Notes under the pieces: generated by a model | Database searches by the model: none | Told to the model about the DNA's origin: nothing | Seen by the model: the letters and a program-made list of their open reading frames with translations, nothing else | Part shown: piece by piece, positions 9,248 through 18,349 of the stretch | Layout of the letters: each line of letters opens with the position of its first letter | How positions within the stretch are numbered: position 1 is the first letter of the stretch | DNA from: Puniceicoccales bacterium | GTDB lineage: Bacteria; Verrucomicrobiota; Verrucomicrobiia; Opitutales; UBA953 | Assembly (NCBI GenBank): GCA_031289285.1 | Contig: JAITPT010000232.1 | Location: forward strand, 1-33,548 | Direction of reading: 5' to 3' | DNA length: 33,548 bases | Translations under genes and position numbers: made by a program

Positions 9248-12200
9248 TTAGAAACGGGCGCGCAGGCCGAGGTTGATGTTGTGGCTGGATTCGCCATCGA
9301 AGCCGTATTCAAAACGGTAGCTCGCGAAGAGCGAAATTCTTTCGCTTACGGGATACGAGATGGACGGCGAGACTTGGACGACATCTTTGGGAAGAGCGCG
9401 GGCGGTGACGGTGTTTTTGGTGAAGCCAAATGGGTCGGCGGCGAGGCTTGAGCCGATGTCGGCGTCTGTGTCGAGGAACTCGTGAGCGTAGGAAACGTCG
9501 AGCGAGAGCCGGAGGTTCCATGCGCCGAGGTCGCCGTGCAGGAGCCAGTTGGCACCTATGCCGAGCTTCCCGCGCAGGGAGTCGTGGCTGAAGTCGCCGA
9601 CGCGCAGCGGGACGGAGAAATCTGTGGAGGAGCCGGATTCGGTGAAGTCGGAGAGCGCGAAGTGCGTGTATTCGAGGCCGACGTGTGGCGTGAGGTGGAA
9701 GTCTTCGTGGAGTGCGAAGACGCCGCCGAATTGGGCGAACGCGCCGGCGTTCCAGCCGTTTGGCGAAGCCTTAGCGGTGCCGAGACCGCCGCCGCGACGG
9801 CGCGAGTCGTAAGAGGCGTAGCCGACGGAGACGCCCGCGTCGGTGTAGAAGATGTTGGTGAACTGCTTGGAGAAGTAGCCTGTGGCGCGGACGCTGTTCA
9901 TGCGGATTTTGCCGCCGCCGCTGTCGAGGGTTGCCGAGCCGTTGTCGTATTGGAGGGCGGCGCCGATGGCGGCGCTGTTTCCGACGAGTTTATCGAGACC
10001 GAGGACGCCGCCGAAGGTGTTGAAGTCATAGACGGCGCTATCGCTCCCTGAGCCGTTTTGGTTAACGGAGCCAGTGGCGGCGAGGTAGAACTCCCAAGGT
10101 TTGTTCAGATAATCTTTTTGAAACTGGTTGCTGTCTTCGGTGTGGTCGTAGCGGCGTTGTTCGAGGCGGGAGGTGATTTGGATGTTGCCGTTAGAGACGA
10201 CGGAGGCGGGCATCGCGACGAGCGAGGAGTAGCCGAGCGGAGCGAGGTTGTTGACGAAGCTCGCGAGGCTGGCGGCGTCGGGCATGGTGTTGATGTGTGC
10301 GCCGAGGCTGTAGGCGTATTTTATCCAGTTGTAGATTTGTTTTTGGGCGGGGTCGCGGGGAGCCGTCGCGGGAAGCGAGTTGAGGCCCTCTACCACGCGG
10401 TCAATAGTGCCGTCGCCGTTGTCGTCAAACTCGTGGTAATCGAGTGCGTAGTTGAACAAATCGCGTGCCTCGGCGGCGGGGAGGCGTGAGAGATTTGCGA
10501 AAACGCCTTCTGCGCGACGTGCGTCATACCACGCGATAAATGCGGAGTCGGAGACGGAGGTTTGGTTGGGCGGCACGGGCATGAGCGCGATAGAGTCGAG
10601 CACGGGGACGAGTGGGGAGACGCCGGCGCGGAGCATGTTTCCGACGACGCGCCCAGAGGCGTCGGGCACTTTGGCGATTTCTTTTTGGGCGACGAGGAGA
10701 GCGGGGCCTGCGCGGCCAATCGCTTCGTAGGGAGTGCCGGTGCCGATGCCCGGGCCGACGAGGATGAAGCGCTCGTTGGATTTGTTTTCGGCGTCTGCGC
10801 CGTCGCTGGCGTTGTGCGGGGCGATCCAGAGTTTGGAGCCGTAGGTCGGGACGACTGCGGCGTCGTTGTCGCCGCTGAGCACGTTGCGCAAGCTCTGGAT
10901 GAAGGGAATTGCCGTGCCACGGCGGATGTCGGTGTTGCTGGCACTGACGGCGATTTTGCCGTCGAGGATGATGTTTCCGCCGACGACGATGCGGTCATGT
11001 GCGCTGCCGCTGATTTCGATTTCGAGAACGGCGTCGGGCTTTTGCTCGAAGTTACCCTCGATGACGATTTCGCCGATTGAGTTGCCGGGCGCGAGCGTCG
11101 CGCCGTCGAGAGTGGTAAGCGAACCGGCGACGCGGAAGTTACCTTTGAGGGTGCCCTCGGCGGCTTCGACGTTGACTCGGTTTGGCGCGAGGCCGGTCAG
11201 GCTGTCGCCCACAAGCCCGTTGAGAGAAAGTGTGGCGGCACCGGTTTTGCGGAATGTGCCGTTGCCGGTGATGCGCGAGGCGACGGCGTCGCCGGTGCCC
11301 CAGATGCCCTTGGCGGGGTCGGTGGCGTTGAGCACCGCCGTGTCTGCCGGAGCACCTGCGGGTGTGCGGTCAACGTTGACCTCGACGACGGCGCCCTCGG
11401 CGGCGTTGAGCGAGTTGGCGTGGAAGGTGGCGAGGATGTCGGAGTCGGAGTCTTGGGTATTGAGGCGGAGTGTGCCCGTCTCGGCGGAGAAACTATCGGA
11501 GTTGCTGGTGAGGTTTGCGAAGGAGGTGGATGTCCACGCGATGGTGCCTGCGCCGGCATAGATTTTCAGCTTAAACGTGCCGACGGAATTGGTGATGAGG
11601 CCGGTGTAGGCGACGACGGAGGTGGGGTCGGTCGTGACTTCCTTATCTTCGCCGTAGTTGGCGATGCAGAGTGTGCCGCCGTTGATGACGTCTATGGCGT
11701 GGCGGTTTTCGGCGCCGACTTGGAGGAAGCCGCCGAAGATGGTCTGGCCGGAGGCGTCGCGATACGCGCCGTCCACGGTGATGTTGCCCACGCCTCTGCC
11801 GTCGGAGTTGGTGTCGCGTTTGCCTTCGGGGAATGCGCCGATGTGGCCGTCGCCGTCGGTGCCGAGGAAGGTGAACTTCTCAGGGCCAGCGATTGTGAGT
11901 GCGCTGCCGTAGCCGTAGTAGGGGACGTCTTTTTTCCAATCACCTGGCGCGGGTTGGACGCCCGGGCCGGTGGAGGTGCCCACGATGTCGCCGTCGAAAG
12001 TGCCTTCGAGATTTTGGATGAGCACGAGGCCCCTGATGCTGTTTAGCTGGCCGCCCATGCCGCCGCCTTCTGGCGAGGCGAGGAGCAGGCGCGGCCTATC
12101 CACTGCGGCGTCTGTGCCGAGCACCTCTGCGGCGATGTCTGCGGAGAGGCCGGGGATGGTCGGCGAGCCGGAGAGGCCGCCGACGAGGATGGCGGGGACG

Positions 12201-15200
12201 TCGGCGAAGGTCGTCGCGTCAAACTGTAGCTCGACCGCGCCGATAAGCTGCGTCATGCCCGTGTAGCCCAGCGGGGTGCCGTCCACTTTGAGCGTGGTGT
12301 AAGAGTAGGTGTTATCTGCTTGGAGGATTTTTCTGCCGCTGACTGCGAATGTGCCGTGTTGCTGGACGCCGGAGGCGACTGGGTAATCGAGCACGGAGTT
12401 TGCGGCGACGGAGAGGTAGCTGGTGCCCGTGAGGTTGAGGTGGAAAATCGCGCCTGTCTTTACCCACACGCGGGGAACGATGCCGACAGCCTCGGAGATG
12501 CAGACGTCGTCCACGATGAGGCGGCCTTCTGCGATGCGGAAACGCGCTTGGCTATCGGGGATGGGGGCGAGGCCGTCAAACGCGCCTACTTTGGAAATGC
12601 GGACGACGCCTTCGCCGGATTTGCTGACAAAGCCGTCGCCGGAGATTGTGCCGGGATAGACTTGGTATTCGGGCAGGCCGTTTGCGGCCAGCTCGGTGTA
12701 GAAGCCCAGCTCTGCGCCGTTGAGGATGAGGATGTCGAGCGCGGAGCTGTTTGCGGCTTCGTCGGCGAGGCTCACGCCGAGGGCGCGTGGCGCGGCGCGT
12801 AAAACGCCCTCGCGCACGACGATGCTGGAAAGCTGGTTTGGCTCGCTATCGGCGGGGCGCCAAATGGTGAGTGTGCCTTTGCCGGTTTTTTCGAGGGCGC
12901 TGTCGCCGGTGTTGTCGAGAAATTGCCCACGGAAAACGCGGGTCTCGCCCTCGTTGAGCGGCACCTCGAAATAGAGTTTTGCGCCGCCCATGTTGATGAC
13001 GGAGGACTCTTCGCCGGAGAGGAAGTGGAAAATCTGGTCGTTGCCACGCGAGAGATTGAGGACGGTGCCGTTCGTCCCGTCGCCGCCGAGATAGACCTCT
13101 TGGGCGCGGGCGAGGGCGTTGGGCGTGGCGAGCGTCAAGGTGCCAGCGCCAACACGGAACGCGCCAGTGAACTCGTCTTGGCGTTCGCGGACGACGAGCG
13201 AGCCGGAGCCGGTTTTCTCAAAAACGCCTGCGCCTGTGATTGTCCCGTAAAGCTCCTGCGTGGCGGTGCCGGCGTCTATCACCAACTTTGCGCCAGCTGC
13301 CACCTCGAATTGCCCAGCGCGAATGCCGCTCATGATGTCGCCCGCGTAGGGAAGATTTGCGAGGCGCAGCTCGCCGCCGAGGACGGCGGTGAGGCCGCTG
13401 GAGACGAGTTTCACGTTGCCCGCCGAGTCCACAATCACCGTGTTGTCGCTCTGCGAGAGTGTGCCAGCGGCGTCGCTCAGCCATGCATTCGGGTCGGTGA
13501 AGTAGTTGATGTCGCCCTTGATTTGGTAGCCGCCGGCGGCGGTCGTGACAAACAGGCTGGTGACGGGTTTGCCCTGTAGCTCGATGACTTCGTCGTATTC
13601 GTCGAAGCCGCTGCCAGAGGAGGCGGGGGCGTTTTCTTTGCGGCGTGTGCGCCAGAGAATTGTCTCGGTGATGGTGCCGTCGGCGTTGACGGTCTCGGTG
13701 TAAGCCTCGCGGATAGTCTCGCCGCCTGTGCCTGCGAGGGCGGTGTTCGTCTCGCGGACTTTCACCGTCGTCTCGGCATTGGAGACCGACCAGACGGTGA
13801 TGTTGTTGAGAGATTGGCCAGCGCTATAGACGTTGGCCCACTTGGCACCGGCAGCGTCGCCGCGCTCGATGACGCCGCCGTGGGTGTCGAGGCGGTTGCC
13901 GTCTTTGTCAACAATCGTGCCGTTGACGCGCAGGGAGGCGCCAGCAGTGGCAGGGACGACATCGGTGCCCAACACGATGAGGATGCCGTCTTCGCGGGTG
14001 ACGAGCAGACCGGGGACGTCGGCATAGACGTAGGTGTTGCCGTCGGAGGTGGTGACTTCGCGGACGTTCGTGAGGTTCGCGGGGCTGCAGGCGGTGAAGT
14101 TGAGACCTGTGGCGTCGGTGGGGACGAGGATGTTCCCTGTGACGGAGTCGTATTTGGAGCCTTTCGCGAAACGGATTTGGTTCTTCGAGGCGTCGCCGCC
14201 GAACTGGTCAAAAGAGAGAGTGCCTGCGGGGAGCGGCGCGGAGAGCGCGGAGAGCGTGGTGCCGGTGCTGGTGATGTCTGTCTCGATGCGCCCATAGACA
14301 AGCGACCCTGTGAGGGCGAAAACGCCGTCGCCGGTTTTTTCGACGCCACCGGAGCCGACAATTGGGCCAGCGTGGGTGTATGGCGCGGCACCGACTACGG
14401 GAACGCCGGAGGCATCAAGGGGAGTGTTGTAGCGGATGACGAGTGTGCCGGAGTTTTCGACGCGGGTGTGCGCGTAGGGCGAACCTTCGCCGATGCGCGG
14501 TTTTGAGAGGCCGTCAACATCCGTAAAGACGAGACGCCCGCGCTCGACGAATGTGTTGCCGAAGGTGTTGACATCGGAGAGGACGACCTCGCCGACGCCG
14601 ACCTTATGGATGTCGCCAGAGCCGTTGAGTGCGGGGAGCAGGGTGAGGCGTTGGCCGGCGGGCGCGGAGATTTCGATGTAGCTCGCGGCGATGGCAGGGA
14701 TGTTCACGTAGTCTCGTGCGTAGGTGGCGAGCGAGGGCGTGGCGATTTCGATTTCGGAGGCGGCGTTGAGGCTGTCGGCGTTGAAGCGCAAGATGCCTTG
14801 GTTGATGGTGACTTTGCCGGTGTATTCGGGGCTGCGCCCAGTGAGGGTGAGGCGCTCGACGCCGGTTTTTACGATTTCGGCGGAACCCAAGAAAGAGCCA
14901 GCGTAGGCAAGCTCGGCGGCGGCGGTGGTGTCGAGGCCGACTATCGGGTTGAGCAGGAAGCCGACGGTGGTGCCGTTGGTGGCGCGGACACTCTGGACCT
15001 CCGTCGCGAGCGTGTCGTTGATGTCGCCGGGGACTTTGAAGTTATCGGTGAAGGTGATGTCGTCGTTGTTGTAGCGGGTGAACTCGTCGGAGCGCGTGGC
15101 GAGATACTGCATGTTGAGGATGCCGCCGACGTTCGCGAGGTTGGCGTTGTGAAGCTGGCTGCGGGTGTAGTCAGAAAAACCGATGGTGAACGTTTCGTTC

Positions 15201-18200
15201 AGGATGACGAGTGCGCCCGCCTCGCCGAAGAGTGCGCCAATCGTCTGCGGGGCGTTGATTATCGCGGCACCGCCGCCCTTGATGACGAGGGCAGCGGAGG
15301 AGTTGATGACGTTTGCGACGTTAAGCTCGATGTCGCCTTGGCGCACGACGGTGGCACCGCCGTAACTCGCCGCTTCGCTTTGCACGGTGCCGTTGAGGAC
15401 GAGGCTGCCCGGGCCTTCTTTGACAAGCCCGCCGTCACCCGTGATTTTTCCAGAGTAGATGCAAGTGGCCTCTTGGTTGAGCACGAGGAGCGAGCGCTTG
15501 AGCGTCACGCGGGAGCGCCCGTCACCGGAGAAGTTGCGAATGCGTTGGTCGGAGTTGTTGATTTCGAGAGTAGTCTCGCGGTTACGTTCGCTGGCACCCG
15601 TGCGCAGGGTGAAGGAGGCGACGTGAGGGAAGGAGTCGCAGACTGTGCCCTCGGGGATGAGGATGCCGAGGTCGTCTTCCATCGCGTTGAGGCGGACGGT
15701 CATGCCTTCTTCGATGATGACGTGCCCGTAGTAGGAGCTTTGGCGGCGCTGGATGTCCACGACGCCCGCATCGCCGTTGCTGATGGAAATGGAGCCATTG
15801 ACGATGTCGCCGACCGTGGTGATGAGGAGCGTGGGCAGTGCCTCCATGTTGCCAGACTCGTAGATTTCGCGCCCGCCCGTGACGGTCGCTTTGAGTGTGC
15901 CAGTGGAGTCTTGCACGATGGTTAGCTGGCCGCCGTCTATGGTGACGGTGCCGTAGCCGAGGCCCTGCACGTTCGCCATGAGGGTGCCTTCGAGGATGGT
16001 GATGCCTTTAATCGGGTGCGTGGTGTCTTTGTTAAGGAGCGCGAGGACGGCGGGACCTTTTTTGACGATGTAGCCGGCGGGTTCGTCGCCCGCCGCGACA
16101 CTGAGGTGCTCGTTGAAGTTGCCTTCGTAGAGGCCGTCGTAGTCTTGGATGACGGTGAGGGTGTTATCGCCGAGGCAGATGTTGGTGCCGTCGCCAGTGC
16201 CAGCGATGTAGATTTCGCCCACGGAGTTTTGGTTCTTGGCGTTTTGAATGGCGGAGCGGACGGAGCGGATGGCGTCTGTGGGGGCTTTGCCTTCGGAGAA
16301 CAAGACCTGCAGGTTGTGAATTGTCTGGTCGTTGGTCAGGATGAGCTGCGCGTAGGCCTCGGCCTCGACGGCGGGCACATCGCCCATCTTAAACTCGTAG
16401 TTGCGGTAGTTACGAACAGCGGGCGGGGTCGGCGGGAAACCACCGACGAGCTGGGGCTTGAGCCACTCGCTGCGGTCGCCGGAGTTATCGCCACGCGAGC
16501 CGACTAAGTTGACGCTGGAGACCTCGGCGAGGATTTCTGTCGCGTTGAGACCGACCTTGGGGTCGAGGATGAGCTTGCCGCCGACGACGAATACGTCGCC
16601 GTCGAAGGTGGCTTTGTTAAGCAGCGCGAAGTCGCCCGGTCCGGCTTTGAACCAGCGGGAGCCGACGCCCGGGACGCCGCCAGAATTAGCGGTGCCGGAG
16701 AGTATGCCCACGGAGCCCTGCCAGTCCTTATCTATGTAGGTGATGATGCGGTAGAAACCTTGGGTGCCAGCGGCGTTGGTGATGCCGATTTGTAGCTCCG
16801 TCTGGGGCTGGTCATTCGAGTAGAGAGAGATTTCTCTTGGGAAGGAAACCGTCTCCGGCGCGTTCCCGTCGAGGATGACATCGTAGTAGGTGTATTCCGT
16901 GCGCACCGTGCCTGCGTTCGCCAGATAAACTTTTTGGGGAGCGGTGGGGATGGAGTAATTGGTGTAGTAGTTGACGGGCGAGCCGGTCTGCACGTTGCGG
17001 GCAAAGTTGAGGATGAGGCTGCCAGTGGGAACGTTCGTCGAGATCAAGCCGTCGCGCCAGCCATACAGGCCGTTGGGAACGGCCATGCCGCCGTTGCGGT
17101 AACTGAGTTTTGCGCTGCCGCTGAGCACCATGTTGGAGACGCCCGTCATCTCTGGCGCGACCGCGCCGAGCAGCGCGGTATCAGGCCCCCACGGCAAGAC
17201 GCCGCCCAGTGCCATATCGGGGTATTCGACCCATTGCGACACCATGCCGGAGATGACCAGCTCGCCAGCGTTGACGGTGACGGAGCCGGAGAGGTTGCCG
17301 AAAGTGGCGATGTCGAGCAGCGCGGCTTTCTTCGCCCACAGACCTGCGAGCAATTCCCCCTGCTGCCGCTCGCTGAGTGCGACGTGCGTCGCGCCAGTGT
17401 TCTCTTGCAAGGCGAGAGTTCGCTGCGCGTAGCTGAGCCACTTCACCATGTCCTCTTGCACCTTCGGCAGCCAAGTAGTCTCTATGTAGGCTAGCGGGTC
17501 GGTGTAGCGATAGGGGGTGACTTGCCATGTCTTGGCATATTCGGAGTTGCCGAGCGTCGGCGGCGCGTAGTTGTTGCCCGACGAAAACTGGACGGAATAG
17601 GAGGTGTTGTACTCCCCGTAGCCAATCGCGGAACTCCCGTCGCCGAGACCCATCAGCTGGCCGCCCGTGAGGAATTTGAAATAAACGTTGTTTTCATCAA
17701 TGTCCTCCACGCGCCCAGCGATGCCAGTTGGGGTGGCGGCTGGCCAATACCACGGCGTAGTGCCCACTGTGTAGGTGGGAGACGGAGGAGCGGTGGCAAT
17801 CGTGGTCGGCCAGAGACCCGCCAGCACGCCATAGACGCCGGCGCTATAGCCGGCGGCGTCGTTGTGCGTTAGCTCGAGCGAGCCGGAGCCGTTTTTCACG
17901 ATGTTGCCCTCGCCGTAAAATCCGCCGGAGAACGTGGAGGACATCGTGGCGGTGACCATGAGCGTCGCGCCCTTGTCCACGATTATGTTGGCGCCCCCTG
18001 TGATGTCGCGCACGGTGCTGTCGGAGCCGGCGAAGGTCGTGTCCTTAATGGTAAGGTCGTTGTTGTTGACGTAGTAGCCGATTCGCTCGTCGGTGGTATA
18101 GAGGAAGAAGCCGTTGAGCACTTCGGCGGGCATATCGCCCGCCGCTGCGAGAAAGTTCGCGGCGGCGGCGGCGGCGAAGAGAGAGGTCTTGGAGATGCGC

Positions 18201-18202
18201 AT
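9248..18202 (-). CDS. Giant autotransporter with autotransporter-associated beta-strand repeats and C-terminal beta-barrel (paralogue of 1860-9179)
   Basis: 2984 aa from ATG at 18200-18202; signal peptide MRISKTSLFAAAAAANFLAAAGDMPAEA-like; many beta-strand repeat motifs; C-terminus SRLEQRRYDHTEDSNQF...FNTFGGVLGLDKLVGNSAAIGAALQYDNGSATL...HNINLGLRARF, aligned by eye with the neighbouring protein. Confidence 0.9.
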   Translation of the reverse strand: MRISKTSLFAAAAAANFLAAAGDMPAEVLNGFFLYTTDERIGYYVNNNDLTIKDTTFAGSDSTVRDITGGANIIVDKGATLMVTATMSSTFSGGFYGEGNIVKNGSGSLELTHNDAAGYSAGVYGVLAGLWPTTIATAPPSPTYTVGTTPWYWPAATPTGIAGRVEDIDENNVYFKFLTGGQLMGLGDGSSAIGYGEYNTSYSVQFSSGNNYAPPTLGNSEYAKTWQVTPYRYTDPLAYIETTWLPKVQEDMVKWLSYAQRTLALQENTGATHVALSERQQGELLAGLWAKKAALLDIATFGNLSGSVTVNAGELVISGMVSQWVEYPDMALGGVLPWGPDTALLGAVAPEMTGVSNMVLSGSAKLSYRNGGMAVPNGLYGWRDGLISTNVPTGSLILNFARNVQTGSPVNYYTNYSIPTAPQKVYLANAGTVRTEYTYYDVILDGNAPETVSFPREISLYSNDQPQTELQIGITNAAGTQGFYRIITYIDKDWQGSVGILSGTANSGGVPGVGSRWFKAGPGDFALLNKATFDGDVFVVGGKLILDPKVGLNATEILAEVSSVNLVGSRGDNSGDRSEWLKPQLVGGFPPTPPAVRNYRNYEFKMGDVPAVEAEAYAQLILTNDQTIHNLQVLFSEGKAPTDAIRSVRSAIQNAKNQNSVGEIYIAGTGDGTNICLGDNTLTVIQDYDGLYEGNFNEHLSVAAGDEPAGYIVKKGPAVLALLNKDTTHPIKGITILEGTLMANVQGLGYGTVTIDGGQLTIVQDSTGTLKATVTGGREIYESGNMEALPTLLITTVGDIVNGSISISNGDAGVVDIQRRQSSYYGHVIIEEGMTVRLNAMEDDLGILIPEGTVCDSFPHVASFTLRTGASERNRETTLEINNSDQRIRNFSGDGRSRVTLKRSLLVLNQEATCIYSGKITGDGGLVKEGPGSLVLNGTVQSEAASYGGATVVRQGDIELNVANVINSSAALVIKGGGAAIINAPQTIGALFGEAGALVILNETFTIGFSDYTRSQLHNANLANVGGILNMQYLATRSDEFTRYNNDDITFTDNFKVPGDINDTLATEVQSVRATNGTTVGFLLNPIVGLDTTAAAELAYAGSFLGSAEIVKTGVERLTLTGRSPEYTGKVTINQGILRFNADSLNAASEIEIATPSLATYARDYVNIPAIAASYIEISAPAGQRLTLLPALNGSGDIHKVGVGEVVLSDVNTFGNTFVERGRLVFTDVDGLSKPRIGEGSPYAHTRVENSGTLVIRYNTPLDASGVPVVGAAPYTHAGPIVGSGGVEKTGDGVFALTGSLVYGRIETDITSTGTTLSALSAPLPAGTLSFDQFGGDASKNQIRFAKGSKYDSVTGNILVPTDATGLNFTACSPANLTNVREVTTSDGNTYVYADVPGLLVTREDGILIVLGTDVVPATAGASLRVNGTIVDKDGNRLDTHGGVIERGDAAGAKWANVYSAGQSLNNITVWSVSNAETTVKVRETNTALAGTGGETIREAYTETVNADGTITETILWRTRRKENAPASSGSGFDEYDEVIELQGKPVTSLFVTTAAGGYQIKGDINYFTDPNAWLSDAAGTLSQSDNTVIVDSAGNVKLVSSGLTAVLGGELRLANLPYAGDIMSGIRAGQFEVAAGAKLVIDAGTATQELYGTITGAGVFEKTGSGSLVVRERQDEFTGAFRVGAGTLTLATPNALARAQEVYLGGDGTNGTVLNLSRGNDQIFHFLSGEESSVINMGGAKLYFEVPLNEGETRVFRGQFLDNTGDSALEKTGKGTLTIWRPADSEPNQLSSIVVREGVLRAAPRALGVSLADEAANSSALDILILNGAELGFYTELAANGLPEYQVYPGTISGDGFVSKSGEGVVRISKVGAFDGLAPIPDSQARFRIAEGRLIVDDVCISEAVGIVPRVWVKTGAIFHLNLTGTSYLSVAANSVLDYPVASGVQQHGTFAVSGRKILQADNTYSYTTLKVDGTPLGYTGMTQLIGAVELQFDATTFADVPAILVGGLSGSPTIPGLSADIAAEVLGTDAAVDRPRLLLASPEGGGMGGQLNSIRGLVLIQNLEGTFDGDIVGTSTGPGVQPAPGDWKKDVPYYGYGSALTIAGPEKFTFLGTDGDGHIGAFPEGKRDTNSDGRGVGNITVDGAYRDASGQTIFGGFLQVGAENRHAIDVINGGTLCIANYGEDKEVTTDPTSVVAYTGLITNSVGTFKLKIYAGAGTIAWTSTSFANLTSNSDSFSAETGTLRLNTQDSDSDILATFHANSLNAAEGAVVEVNVDRTPAGAPADTAVLNATDPAKGIWGTGDAVASRITGNGTFRKTGAATLSLNGLVGDSLTGLAPNRVNVEAAEGTLKGNFRVAGSLTTLDGATLAPGNSIGEIVIEGNFEQKPDAVLEIEISGSAHDRIVVGGNIILDGKIAVSASNTDIRRGTAIPFIQSLRNVLSGDNDAAVVPTYGSKLWIAPHNASDGADAENKSNERFILVGPGIGTGTPYEAIGRAGPALLVAQKEIAKVPDASGRVVGNMLRAGVSPLVPVLDSIALMPVPPNQTSVSDSAFIAWYDARRAEGVFANLSRLPAAEARDLFNYALDYHEFDDNGDGTIDRVVEGLNSLPATAPRDPAQKQIYNWIKYAYSLGAHINTMPDAASLASFVNNLAPLGYSSLVAMPASVVSNGNIQITSRLEQRRYDHTEDSNQFQKDYLNKPWEFYLAATGSVNQNGSGSDSAVYDFNTFGGVLGLDKLVGNSAAIGAALQYDNGSATLDSGGGKIRMNSVRATGYFSKQFTNIFYTDAGVSVGYASYDSRRRGGGLGTAKASPNGWNAGAFAQFGGVFALHEDFHLTPHVGLEYTHFALSDFTESGSSTDFSVPLRVGDFSHDSLRGKLGIGANWLLHGDLGAWNLRLSLDVSYAHEFLDTDADIGSSLAADPFGFTKNTVTARALPKDVVQVSPSISYPVSERISLFASYRFEYGFDGESSHNINLGLRARF

Positions 18203-18349
18203 GGTTGAAGAGAGAAAGATGGGGTGGAAAGGAAAAGGTGTGTGGTTGTCGGTTTTGTTTTGTGAGAAAAGTCAGCCGGAAAAAGCCTGCGGACAGAAGG
18301 CGGCAAAGGTGGGAAACCGGCGCGGTTTGTCAACCGAGTTTCCAAAGTG

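Noticed and set aside
14606-15925. 439-aa plus-strand ORF inside the second autotransporter
   Set aside because: Antisense shadow of a strongly supported autotransporter CDS.
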